DNA of 21,992 nt from Candidatus Daviesbacteria bacterium RIFCSPLOWO2_02_FULL_41_8 (GTDB lineage: Bacteria > Patescibacteriota > Microgenomatia > Daviesbacterales > UBA10151). Where the stretch lies: NCBI GenBank assembly GCA_001777455.1, contig MFDZ01000029.1, positions 8,826 through 30,817 of the forward strand, in the 5' to 3' direction. The translations under genes and the position numbers were made by a program. Of this stretch, positions 8,242-15,847 are shown piece after piece; within the stretch, counting starts at the first letter, position 1, and the number at the start of each line of letters is the position of its first letter. The notes beneath the pieces were generated by a model. That model worked only from the letters and a program-made list of their open reading frames with translations, did no database searches and was not told where the DNA came from.

Positions 8242-8907
8242 ATGGAAAAAAGTGCGGGATTCTTCAGTTTTACTTTATATGACTTAATTAGTCATATACT
8301 CCCCGGTGCATTATTACTAATAGTGGTTTATTTTCTTGAACAGCTGCAGGAAAAAATCCCTAATGAGATTTTTCTCTTCACGCTTATTGTTGGATCTTTT
8401 ATTACTGGGCAAATTCTTTTTGCAGTAGGTAATTTTCTTTATTACGTGTCTTTCTATCCAAGTGACTATAAGAATAAACGGCTGCGATATTCTGTTGTTA
8501 ATTTTTTGCAAAATGTTGTTAATTTTATGGTAAGACAAAAGTATGGATATAAGGGGCTTGAAATAAAGAATGATTTAACAGAACAAATTGAACAAAAACT
8601 CAAGTTGAAAAACTTAAATAATCAAGCAAGATTTCAGTTGTGCGATGTAATAGTAGCAAAGGAAGGGTTTCCCGAACGAGAAGTATTGCTTGCAAAGCAG
8701 GGTTTCTATCGTTCAACATCTGCTCTTGTTGCGTTAAGCATTCCTTACATAATTTTTCGTGGAGGGTTCGGGTTACCTCTACTTTTCTGGTTAGTTCTTT
8801 ACCTATTGTTTTTGCGAGTGCTTCTTTATGCACATACATATTATGGGGAAATAAGGAAAGTGCAAATTTATTCGTTAGCATATATGAAATTGAGGGAGAT
8901 GAAATAA
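8242..8907 (+). CDS. Multi-pass membrane protein in defence cluster
   Basis: From the ATG at 8242 this is a 221-residue protein. An AGGAG lies at 8222-8226, 15 nt upstream; a TTG at 8227 would abut it and is less likely to be the start. Hydrophobic segments lie near the N-terminus (HILPGALLLIVVYFLEQL), at about residues 40-65 (FLFTLIVGSFITGQILFAVG) and near the C-terminus (LVALSIPYIIF and a long LPLLFWLVLYLLFLRVLLYA), giving probably four transmembrane helices. A basic, helical cytosolic region of about 85 residues separates the two pairs. No family is recognised. The MBL-fold hydrolase starts 1 nt after its stop, suggesting a membrane partner or effector of that enzyme. Confidence 0.75.
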   Translation: MEKSAGFFSFTLYDLISHILPGALLLIVVYFLEQLQEKIPNEIFLFTLIVGSFITGQILFAVGNFLYYVSFYPSDYKNKRLRYSVVNFLQNVVNFMVRQKYGYKGLEIKNDLTEQIEQKLKLKNLNNQARFQLCDVIVAKEGFPEREVLLAKQGFYRSTSALVALSIPYIIFRGGFGLPLLFWLVLYLLFLRVLLYAHTYYGEIRKVQIYSLAYMKLREMK

Positions 8908-8908
8908 T

Positions 8909-9745
8909 ATGGGAGATTTCAAAATAATTACTTTTGACGTTGAGCATGGAAGTAGCCATGTTCTCATTACGCCAAATAATCATGTCATTATGATTGATGC
9001 TGGAAGCAGAGAAGATTTTTCTCCAGCACTTCACTTAAAAAATACGTGGGGATACACGCAATTGAGGTGGCTTACGGTAACACATCATGATTCTGACCAT
9101 CTGACTGATATTGCCAATATAGCAGAACACTTCAGACCACTTACGCTTGAGCAGCCAACCGTAGAATTACATCAACTGACAGAACTATATAGCGAAGGAT
9201 TTTCAACGCCTTTAGAGGTTTTTTTAGAGTTCAAAAAAGACTATAACAGACCGGTACCTCCAATGGGGGATTCTTCATATGACTGGGGCGGCGTACAGTT
9301 TGCAACTTTTAAGAATGAGTATCACGAACTTGAGAATCCCAAAATAAACGATATGAGTGTGGTAACTTTCGCGCACTATCAAGGATGGACGTTTATCTTC
9401 CCAGGAGATTTAGAAAGTCAGGGATGGCTTAAGCTACTAGAAAAACAGGAGTTTAAAGATTGGTTGAGTAGAGTTGATGTATTTGTTGCTTCTCATCACG
9501 GACGAGAATCAGGATTTTGTAAAGAGGTATTTGATACTTGCAAACCACATATAACAATAATATCTGATAAGAGTACGTCTGATACTAGTTGTACAGACAG
9601 TTATTACCCCTCCTGCAAAGGATTAGATGTGAGAAACCCTCTTAATGAGAAAAATAAGAGATATGTTTTAACAACAAGAGAGGATGGTGCAATTCATATA
9701 AATATTGATAGTGAGGGAAGATATTCAATAAGTACAACTGTTTAA
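8909..9745 (+). CDS. ComEC/Rec2-like metallo-beta-lactamase-fold hydrolase
   Basis: This 278-residue protein is close to a bare MBL domain. It starts with FDVEHGSSHVLI and IDAGS, the usual first strands. It then has the metal motif THHDSDH (H59/H60, D61, D63, H64), a central GD (G166-D167, in FPGDLE) and SHHG (195-198). This set matches the soluble ComEC/Rec2-type MBL proteins that hydrolyse phosphodiesters in nucleic acids or nucleotides. There is no signal peptide, so it should be cytoplasmic. It is tightly coupled to the upstream membrane protein, and a GGGAG about 10 nt before the ATG can serve as its ribosome site. Its substrate is unknown. In a defence setting it could degrade nucleic acid or a signalling nucleotide, but nothing in the sequence decides this. 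Confidence 0.82.
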   Translation: MGDFKIITFDVEHGSSHVLITPNNHVIMIDAGSREDFSPALHLKNTWGYTQLRWLTVTHHDSDHLTDIANIAEHFRPLTLEQPTVELHQLTELYSEGFSTPLEVFLEFKKDYNRPVPPMGDSSYDWGGVQFATFKNEYHELENPKINDMSVVTFAHYQGWTFIFPGDLESQGWLKLLEKQEFKDWLSRVDVFVASHHGRESGFCKEVFDTCKPHITIISDKSTSDTSCTDSYYPSCKGLDVRNPLNEKNKRYVLTTREDGAIHINIDSEGRYSISTTV

Positions 9746-9784
9746 CAGAAACAATGGAGGAGATTGCAGTTGTAGAAAGTAAAA

Positions 9785-11341
9785 ATGAAAGCAGAAGATA
9801 AGCCTAGGTACGTTAAAGAAGCAAAGGAATTATTCGAATCTATAAATATCGAAGAATTGATTTCCAGTCCCAATAATCTTCAGGAAATAAAGAAGATTAA
9901 TGGTATCATGGCAATTTTTACAAATTTCTCATCTAACGACGGGCAAGACCTAAAGAATTTATTTTCAGAGTTCCAAAAGTGGGCAAGAGCGGGAGAACGA
10001 AAAGAACATATTGAGAATTGTGCATCCGATATGATGCAATTCATTGATCAAAAGATCAAAGATATGGATGTTTATCCATTAGAGCCCGAGGTGAAAAATG
10101 AAGTCGTCTTAGATAAACCGATTATTACTGCCACGAAGCATATACTTCCCTTTCAAAGACTTTCAGCAGATGATTTTGTAAGGCTTTCCTTCTGGATACT
10201 CCAGAGATCAAGTAACTATCAGAAAGTGGAATACTATGAGGGCATGGGAGATAAACAAAGGGATATTGTTGCTTATACTCCCGATGGTGAAAAACATTAT
10301 TATCAATGCAAAAGATACGCACAAATCGCTGCCTCAACTATTAAGCATGAGCTGGATTTACTAAAAACGCATTGTGATGGGAATTCAGAATTTAGGCCTA
10401 ATGAAATTTACTTTATTATTGGGTGTAGGGTGTCTCCCCAAACTCGTGATGAAGTTAATGATTATGGACGAGGGCTCGGTTTTCAAACTATTAGTATTTG
10501 GTCAGAGGTCGAGTTAGATGAGAGAGCAAAGGTGACAAATGGAGTACTTGAAGAATTCTTTGGATTCGATACTCATTTGGTACGATCTGTCGTTCAAGAA
10601 GCTGTTAGAGTTGAGGGTAGAGATAGAGACAATTTAAAGCATAGGGATATTCCTGTTTTGGATCTTGAGGGTTTGCGGAGAAGTGGGGGACCAACAGGGC
10701 AATTCATCCTATTCAATATTACAAATTTAAGTCGGACACAGACTGCAATTGACTGTCAATGGGAGGTTAGGGGCTTCGATTATTCTTTTCGATCTCCGGA
10801 TAGTGATCGTTTTAGTTTACAACCTGTTTTTTCTAAGGAAGTAACATATCGCCTAGATGGTGAAAAACCGTATAAGAATGAACTCAAAGAGTTAAGTTTT
10901 GTTATGGAATATAAGGATATGACGGGTATGACTTATTTTACCAGGAGAGAATTAAAACATATCAAAGTACCCTCGGGAGACTTCTATGAGTTTCAAAGAG
11001 GAGGTATTTTTTATCCTGCAGAACAAATTACTGACATAGGAATTAAGGGAGTATCCGTGCCAATTCATACTGATGATAGATATCAAAGCGATTTTGAAGT
11101 TGAAATAAGTGGAAAGGCTGAAATTGTGAATATTGGTGTCAGTAGAACTTTTCTATCAACATGGGGATTTTTGGATGACATAGAAAGGATTAAATCGGCT
11201 ATTGCAGAATTAGGGTCACGCATAATTCGGAAAATGCTTTTAAAAGGTGAATTAAAGGATTACTTATTTGTTACGCATGACTTTCCGCTAGAATATCAGA
11301 ATGGTTTTAAAGGTTATCAGTTATTAAGGGATTCCTTGTAA
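9785..11341 (+). CDS. Mrr-like restriction endonuclease with extra N- and C-terminal domains
   Basis: This 518-residue protein has three parts. Residues about 1-100 are helical and unassigned. Residues about 118-260 form an Mrr-type PD-(D/E)xK nuclease: LSADDFVRLSFWIL, a glycine-containing turn, then D160 (RDIVAY) and Q174-x-K176 (YYQCKRY). The Q in place of E is normal for Mrr. The last 240 residues look beta-rich (for example GQFILFNITNLSR and VTYRLDGEKPYK) and match nothing I know, perhaps a sensor or binding module. An in-frame stop at 9773 makes ATG 9785 the first possible start; the GGAGGAG at 9756-9762 is oddly distant. Mrr family members usually cut modified DNA, so this could be a type IV-like effector. 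Its place after the MBL gene suggests the same operon. Confidence 0.8.
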   Translation: MKAEDKPRYVKEAKELFESINIEELISSPNNLQEIKKINGIMAIFTNFSSNDGQDLKNLFSEFQKWARAGERKEHIENCASDMMQFIDQKIKDMDVYPLEPEVKNEVVLDKPIITATKHILPFQRLSADDFVRLSFWILQRSSNYQKVEYYEGMGDKQRDIVAYTPDGEKHYYQCKRYAQIAASTIKHELDLLKTHCDGNSEFRPNEIYFIIGCRVSPQTRDEVNDYGRGLGFQTISIWSEVELDERAKVTNGVLEEFFGFDTHLVRSVVQEAVRVEGRDRDNLKHRDIPVLDLEGLRRSGGPTGQFILFNITNLSRTQTAIDCQWEVRGFDYSFRSPDSDRFSLQPVFSKEVTYRLDGEKPYKNELKELSFVMEYKDMTGMTYFTRRELKHIKVPSGDFYEFQRGGIFYPAEQITDIGIKGVSVPIHTDDRYQSDFEVEISGKAEIVNIGVSRTFLSTWGFLDDIERIKSAIAELGSRIIRKMLLKGELKDYLFVTHDFPLEYQNGFKGYQLLRDSL

Positions 11342-11364
11342 AATAATGCATAAAAATTTAACTT

Positions 11365-12300
11365 ATGACCTACAGAAAGAAACCTGAGCATAATCCAAAT
11401 AATTATTTAAAAGTTATTCTGGAATCACTAGAGCACTATAATTCGGTAGAACGACTTGATATAGCTAATTTACTTTTTGAGGGATACAAAAGCATAAAGG
11501 ATAATCCACAAAGAATTGCAAATCAGAAGGCTCTAATCTTAGAAATGTTGTCAAAATGGATTCAAGTCTTTGAAGATTTAGCAGTTCTATCTTTGATGTT
11601 TGGAGGTAAGGTAGTTGGAGATACAAGAGACCCTTTTGAAATTTATTCTTACATTAGTAATCAGAAAATATTAGAATTTTATTACAAAGTTAAGAATGGT
11701 CTTCCTAAAAATATTATTTCAAAAATCTATGCAATTAAGACTCCTTTGGAACTTCTTAAGGAAGGTAAAATAAATCGAAAAGAATATCCATATTTTAAAA
11801 AACAAATAGATGAAATGGTAGATGCAGCTTCGAGTAATTTAACAAAGCTTGGAAAATTGTATTCGGCGAGACGCAAAGGAGGAAGATTAAACTATGGTTT
11901 CTTAGTAAAAATTTACTTTCAAACAAAACATGGATTTAAAATGATTCAGCCGACTGATACTGCAAAAATTTTATGGCAATTCAACGATACCGATGTAGCA
12001 ATCCTTAAAGATGTGGTACAGATGAGAAGTGGGAGGAAAATTATGAGAATAGGTCTCTTTGAGAAATGGGATGAAGTAGAAATCGTATTGTTAATTGACA
12101 GAATAAAGGGTTGGAGCGAAGTAATGAACGAAATAATTGGAGCGCAACTTCGCTATTTAGATAATCCTAACTTTATAGTACCTATGGTAAGGAGACTTAA
12201 AACTGATGAATATATTAAGAATACCGGGGTAAAGCCAGGAAGAAATGATAAATGCCCTTGCGAAAGTAATCTTAAATATAAAAAGTGTTGTTTTTCGTAA
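11365..12300 (+). CDS. SEC-C motif protein of unknown function
   Basis: This 311-residue protein ends with a SEC-C zinc motif (C297, C299, C308, C309, in the context GRNDKCPC...YKKCC). SEC-C motifs occur at the end of SecA and in many proteins of defence islands, where they bind zinc and often nucleic acid or a partner. The canonical GSG after CPC is replaced by ESN. The remaining 290 residues are largely alpha-helical, with charged and hydrophobic periods, and I do not recognise them. It lies 23 nt after the Mrr-like gene with no Shine-Dalgarno. It is probably the last gene of the cluster, because a gap and a new promoter follow. Confidence 0.72.
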   Translation: MTYRKKPEHNPNNYLKVILESLEHYNSVERLDIANLLFEGYKSIKDNPQRIANQKALILEMLSKWIQVFEDLAVLSLMFGGKVVGDTRDPFEIYSYISNQKILEFYYKVKNGLPKNIISKIYAIKTPLELLKEGKINRKEYPYFKKQIDEMVDAASSNLTKLGKLYSARRKGGRLNYGFLVKIYFQTKHGFKMIQPTDTAKILWQFNDTDVAILKDVVQMRSGRKIMRIGLFEKWDEVEIVLLIDRIKGWSEVMNEIIGAQLRYLDNPNFIVPMVRRLKTDEYIKNTGVKPGRNDKCPCESNLKYKKCCFS

Positions 12301-12348
12301 AAAAATTGCTTATTTTTGAAAAAAGTATTATTAGAGATAACTTACTTC

Positions 12349-12378
12349 TTGACATCAAATAAAGTCAATCTCTATCCT
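12349..12378 (+). promoter_or_regulatory. Promoter giving a probably leaderless transcript
   Basis: TTGACA (12349-12354), an 18-nt spacer and TATCCT (12373-12378) end 7 nt before the ATG at 12386. Transcription would begin at or next to the start codon, and no Shine-Dalgarno is present. Confidence 0.6.
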
Positions 12379-12385
12379 TATTATT

Positions 12386-12685
12386 ATGAATAAGATTGAA
12401 GATATGAATCTCGAAGAGCAAATGGGATTAAAAAGACTTTTAGCTCTCGACCCGACTGTTTTGACTCCCACCCAAAGACTTCATCTACGAGCAAGAAGGA
12501 GTTATTTGACTTTTGCTCAAAAATTTGAATATTGTGGAGTTTTATATTTTTCAAGACCTGCTTTTTATCACGAACTTAAAACTGCCCTCAAATTTCTAAC
12601 AAGATTCTCGAAGGAGATTATTTTTGGAGTAATTGTTTACATAGTAATAGTTTTAATAATGAAACTTACAGACTGGCAACCATAA
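12386..12685 (+). CDS. Small tail-anchored membrane protein, unknown
   Basis: This 99-residue protein is polar and basic for about 70 residues (with LLALDPTVLTPTQRLHLRAR). It then has one hydrophobic segment near the C-terminus (about residues 75-93, EIIFGVIVYIVIVLIMKL), so it is probably anchored in the inner membrane with its N-terminus in the cytosol. No family is recognised. It has its own -35/-10 promoter at 12349-12378 placed for leaderless translation. The next gene, a nuclease, is 63 nt away across a hairpin. Confidence 0.65.
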   Translation: MNKIEDMNLEEQMGLKRLLALDPTVLTPTQRLHLRARRSYLTFAQKFEYCGVLYFSRPAFYHELKTALKFLTRFSKEIIFGVIVYIVIVLIMKLTDWQP

Positions 12686-12708
12686 GTAGTAAAAACGTAA
12701 TAATAAAA

Positions 12709-12739
12709 CTACTAGTTAACAATGGTTAAAAAGTAGTAG
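12709..12739. repeat. Imperfect intergenic inverted repeat
   Basis: CTACTAGTTAAC (12709-12720) faces GTTAAAAAGTAGTAG (12725-12739). It can form a stem with small internal mismatches 9 nt before the nuclease start. It could be an operator or a weak attenuator; no T-run follows. Confidence 0.35.
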
Positions 12740-12748
12740 AGTAATATT

Positions 12749-13411
12749 ATGATTAAGTTATCGAGGTCTAAATTAGAATTATTATTTGACTGCCCTCGAT
12801 GCTTTTGGCTTTATGCCGGAAAGGGCATTGCCCGTCCATTCGGTGCTCCTTATACGATAAATAATGCCGTTGACTTTTTACTCAAACAGGAGTTTGATGA
12901 ACACCGCAAAAACGGTACGGCTCACTACCTCATTGAGCGGGAAGGTATTGACGCAATCCCCTATATGCACAACGACATAGACAAATGGAGGAATAATTTT
13001 ACTGGGATTCAATACCACCACCCTGCAACTGATTTCTTAATCTTCGGGGCAGTGGATGATATTTGGGTTGACTCCAAAGGTAACCTGATGGTGGTTGATT
13101 ATAAGGCATCCGGTGCCAAGGAGGGTGAATTATACGACAGTTATAAACGCCAAATGGAGATTTATCAGTGGATTTTAAGACAGAATGGTTTTAAAGTTTT
13201 AGACCGGGGGTATTTTGTATACTGCCGGGTGAATAAGGATAACGGATTTGCTCACGGCAATTTAAGTTTTGATATTAAGATACAACCTTATGACGGAGAT
13301 GATTTCTGGGTTGAGGAGAAGATAATTGAGGCGAAGAAGATCTTGGGTGGACGTATGCCGGTTTTTTCTGAAGAATGCAGTTATTGTAAATATGTTCAGT
13401 CAACTGCCTAG
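12749..13411 (+). CDS. RecB/Cas4-like PD-(D/E)xK nuclease with four cysteines
   Basis: This 220-residue protein starts with the family's N-terminal signature (LSRSKLELLFDCPRCFWLY). Nuclease core residues are D103/D104 (GAVDDIW), D117-x-K119 (VVDYKAS) and the helix Q135..Y139 (QMEIYQ), the RecB/Cas4/AddB arrangement. Two cysteines at the N-terminus (C15, C18) and two at the C-terminus (C210, C213) bracket the core, as in Cas4 and AddB iron-sulfur nucleases, although those usually have one cysteine upstream and three downstream. The metal could be an Fe-S cluster or zinc. It probably cleaves single-stranded DNA ends in repair or recombination. There is no CRISPR or cas gene nearby, so a Cas4 role is not supported. 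No Shine-Dalgarno; TAGAGT or TAATAT a few bases before the ATG could be a -10. Confidence 0.8.
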   Translation: MIKLSRSKLELLFDCPRCFWLYAGKGIARPFGAPYTINNAVDFLLKQEFDEHRKNGTAHYLIEREGIDAIPYMHNDIDKWRNNFTGIQYHHPATDFLIFGAVDDIWVDSKGNLMVVDYKASGAKEGELYDSYKRQMEIYQWILRQNGFKVLDRGYFVYCRVNKDNGFAHGNLSFDIKIQPYDGDDFWVEEKIIEAKKILGGRMPVFSEECSYCKYVQSTA

Positions 13412-13424
13412 AAGATGTTGGTAA

Positions 13425-14987
13425 ATGAAGACAAGAATTTTTAACAAAGCGAGACAAAACCTTACTGCACTACTGCGACTTCTGTTTTATCCAAAGATAC
13501 TGCTGGTAATTACCATCATTATGCTTTTAGTGGATTATGTATTATTCCAAAAACTTGGGAGTAATTATGAGGACAAATACAGAGTTGTTGCGGCTTTGTT
13601 CATCATTGGACAGATATATGTAATCATCGGATTTTCAATTGTTCTGTTCTCAAAATTACGAATGGTTAAGTGGTATAAATCTTTCTTGCTGCTTGGAGTA
13701 CTTCTAATAATTAGTATCAACATCCTTACCAGAGTTACAAATTTCAATGATACTTTCAGAATTATAAATAATACAGCTTCTCTATTGATCTTTATTTTCC
13801 CGTTAGCCGCTGTGCTCTTGATAATAAAACATATCAGGACTTATATTGCGCAGAAAAAGGAGCGGACAGTTTTGTTGCACCATATCGGAAGAAAGCGCAA
13901 TTTTACTTTGCCTATTAGATTTTTGATTATTGTTTTTGTTATTGGTGTTGTAGTTTTTGGCATATATCGGATTAATACACTCGAAAATAGATTACAAACT
14001 ATTGAAAACAAGCTTGGAGGACCTAAGAAAATTGGTTGCAACGAAAAAGATACAATAGATAAAGTTCGTCAGTCTGTGGTTCGGATTGTAGGAGGGGAAT
14101 CAGAAGGCTCTGGCTTTGCTGTTAAATCCGGAGGCTTGGTTCTTACCAACTTCCATGTAATCGAATTTGAGCCTGCTCCCAAGGTAGTTTTACCGGACAA
14201 TACATTTGAAACCGCAGAAATTATTATGGCTGATAAAAACGCTGATCTGGCAATTATAAAGATTAGTAAGGATCTTCCTATCATTTCCTGGGGTGATCCC
14301 AAAGAGCTTAATCCTGCTGAAGAGCTTTTGGCAATAGGATTTCCTTTAGGAGGATCTCTTTCAGGAGAATCTTCGGTGAACAAGGGATCCTTATCTGCCA
14401 GGCGAAGATCAAAGGATGTTGGTGTTGAATATCTCCAGACGGATATTACTTTAACTCCGGGAGTATCCGGAGGACCAATGGTTAATATTTGCGGTGAGGT
14501 CCAAGGAATAAACACAGCCGGTCTATCAGGGTTAGGATTAGCAATCTCTGCGGACTCAATAAAACAGAAGTGGCTGGAGATGGCCACAGCTAACGATTCT
14601 CTTAAGGATATTAAGAGAATTACCTTTGATGATACGGAAAGCGCCGAGTTCGCAGTAGCCACCTTCTATAACTACTTAAAAGTAAGAAGGCTGGAAAAAG
14701 CATTTGAGTTGCTTTCGGACAATTTTAAAGAGGGACACGGATTTGATTACTGGAAGGGAGGGTATGAGTCCTTGCTTGATACAACAGTTATAAAAATTGA
14801 GGATAATAAAAAGGTAAAGGATCGTGTAACAGTTAAACTCTCTACCAAGGATATGGTTGATGATGAGATTGTATATAAGTATTTTGAAGGTTTTTGGGAT
14901 GTTAAAAACATTGATGGTAAATGGAGACTTTGGGACCCTGAAATAAAAGAGGTAGAAAACCCTAGTTTTCTTTGGTTTTACAAATAA
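13425..14987 (+). CDS. Membrane-anchored trypsin-like (HtrA/S1C-type) serine protease
   Basis: This 520-residue protein begins with about four hydrophobic helices in residues 1-140 (for example ILLVITIIMLLVDYVLF) and a further helix at about 163-185 (FLIIVFVIGVVVFGIYRI). A trypsin-like domain follows with catalytic H244 (TNFHV), D274 (NADLAII) and S348 in GVSGGP, where HtrA has GNSGGP. No PDZ domain follows. Instead, residues about 405-520 form a small domain resembling NTF2-like/DUF4878 folds (AVATFYNYLKVRRLEKAF ... WKGGY ... GKWRLWDP). The protease domain should be outside the cytoplasmic membrane. It lies 13 nt after the nuclease gene, so probably the same transcript. Role: envelope protein quality control, or regulated proteolysis; the unusual multi-pass anchor is a point of interest. 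Confidence 0.83.
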   Translation: MKTRIFNKARQNLTALLRLLFYPKILLVITIIMLLVDYVLFQKLGSNYEDKYRVVAALFIIGQIYVIIGFSIVLFSKLRMVKWYKSFLLLGVLLIISINILTRVTNFNDTFRIINNTASLLIFIFPLAAVLLIIKHIRTYIAQKKERTVLLHHIGRKRNFTLPIRFLIIVFVIGVVVFGIYRINTLENRLQTIENKLGGPKKIGCNEKDTIDKVRQSVVRIVGGESEGSGFAVKSGGLVLTNFHVIEFEPAPKVVLPDNTFETAEIIMADKNADLAIIKISKDLPIISWGDPKELNPAEELLAIGFPLGGSLSGESSVNKGSLSARRRSKDVGVEYLQTDITLTPGVSGGPMVNICGEVQGINTAGLSGLGLAISADSIKQKWLEMATANDSLKDIKRITFDDTESAEFAVATFYNYLKVRRLEKAFELLSDNFKEGHGFDYWKGGYESLLDTTVIKIEDNKKVKDRVTVKLSTKDMVDDEIVYKYFEGFWDVKNIDGKWRLWDPEIKEVENPSFLWFYK

Positions 14988-15150
14988 GCGCTATTTCCAC
15001 TCTACACCCCTAATACCTGCTTTTTCAAATAGTTATTGAAGCCGTTTTACTTCATTTGTATTTTGTAAAATTTTAATGCTCTTAAAATCACTGCCAATCT
15101 CGATTAATATCTTAATTTTTACCTTTCCATCCTGTCAAACAAATATGAGC
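14988..15150. other. Intergenic region without a recognisable gene
   Basis: This AT-rich stretch lies between the convergent protease gene and the minus-strand unknown gene. I see a short hairpin (GAAG...CTTC near 15050-15065) but no T-tract terminator, no RNA gene and no open frame of note. Confidence 0.5.
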
Positions 15151-15212
15151 CTCTTTTAAGGGGTTGCACCCCTCAGATTACAAGGGTCAAGAAGTGTAAC
15201 CGATGTATTTCA
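15151..15212. repeat. Direct repeat, copy A (3' side of the minus-strand gene)
   Basis: The core 15171-15212 is 42 bp and matches 15857-15898 with one mismatch. The match extends left to a shared CTCTTTTA (15151-15158), interrupted in this copy by about 11 extra bases that form a hairpin. The copy ends 2 nt from the stop of the minus-strand gene. Inside the core, GATTACA (15176-15182) and TGTAACC (15195-15201) form a near-perfect inverted pair with a 12-nt spacer. Confidence 0.85.
15159..15173. repeat. Perfect 6-bp hairpin inserted in repeat copy A
   Basis: AGGGGT-TGC-ACCCCT is a perfect short hairpin. It is absent from repeat copy B, where a single G stands in its place. It lies 42 nt beyond the end of the minus-strand gene and lacks a T-tract on either strand. 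Confidence 0.55.
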
Positions 15213-15214
15213 GC

Positions 15215-15760
15215 CTACTCAAACTTTAATGCCAGTGCCTTAAAGTTTCGTCTAAAAGGCTGCTTTTGCCCCTCAACAGTCCAGCTAACAAGTATCGTTT
15301 CACCAGTTTCAGTATAATAATCGCGCCAACGCTTAAAACTGACGCCTGGAATAGTTTGGCTAGGATATATTAAAAATTCCCTTGATGTTCCATCATTATG
15401 ACGGGAAGAACCATTAGAATCAAAATTGCCATCAGTATATTCCGGCTTGAATTTATTGGTATCTAAACCATATTTACCCATTACCTCAAAAGCTACATTT
15501 TGAAGTCTACCTTTTTCACACAATCCAACTTCTTCTTCACTTCTTACCGTTGACATTTCTTCATCAGCGACCATGGAAAAGACATTAAACTTTTTCCTCG
15601 AATCTATTGGAGATTCAAGGAATCCTGTGATTTGTTGGGTTATTGCTTGGGCACGCTCCATGTTGCCAACAAGAACATTTCTTACTTCTACATCTGTTAA
15701 AACAGGAAGGGGGTGTTTCTCTGGTTGTGGTCCCCTTCTTAGAGTTTCAGGATTAATCAT
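15215..15760 (-). CDS. Unrecognised protein bracketed by direct repeats
   Basis: From the ATG at 15760 this is a 181-residue soluble, charged protein (MINPETLRRGPQPEKHP...) with no signal peptide or membrane segment. The C-terminal half, with PSQTIPGVSFKRWRDYYTETG and ILVSWTV, is probably beta-rich. A GTG at 15835 would add 25 residues of unlikely-looking sequence and lies only 4 nt after a -10-like TATATA, so I prefer the ATG. A TTGCAA...ATTAAA pair lies just upstream of it, again without a Shine-Dalgarno. It is the only minus-strand gene in the window after the first 1.4 kb. It is flanked by two copies of a direct repeat of at least 42 bp, so it looks like an inserted cargo gene. I cannot assign a function. 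Confidence 0.62.
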   Translation of the reverse strand: MINPETLRRGPQPEKHPLPVLTDVEVRNVLVGNMERAQAITQQITGFLESPIDSRKKFNVFSMVADEEMSTVRSEEEVGLCEKGRLQNVAFEVMGKYGLDTNKFKPEYTDGNFDSNGSSRHNDGTSREFLIYPSQTIPGVSFKRWRDYYTETGETILVSWTVEGQKQPFRRNFKALALKFE

Positions 15761-15847
15761 ACCAAGATGGAATTTAATACAAATTCGTTTAGTTTGCAAT
15801 AGGGAAAATATTACTCTTCTGATTACACTGTACACGGAATATATAAT

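Noticed and set aside
8600..9034. 144-residue minus-strand frame across the membrane and MBL genes
   Set aside because: It is antisense to two genes with clear motifs and shows no domain or promoter of its own.
9754..9801. 15-codon ATG frame with a GGAGGAG sequence before the Mrr-like gene
   Set aside because: Too short to support as a gene. The GGAGGAG lies inside it rather than upstream, so it may just be a distant ribosome site for the Mrr-like gene.
12301..12348. Intrinsic terminator after the SEC-C gene
   Set aside because: The region is A/T-rich with only weak A-T pairing and no GC stem followed by a T-tract.
14069..14662. 197-residue minus-strand frame inside the protease gene
   Set aside because: It mirrors the trypsin-like domain, whose catalytic triad is intact on the plus strand.
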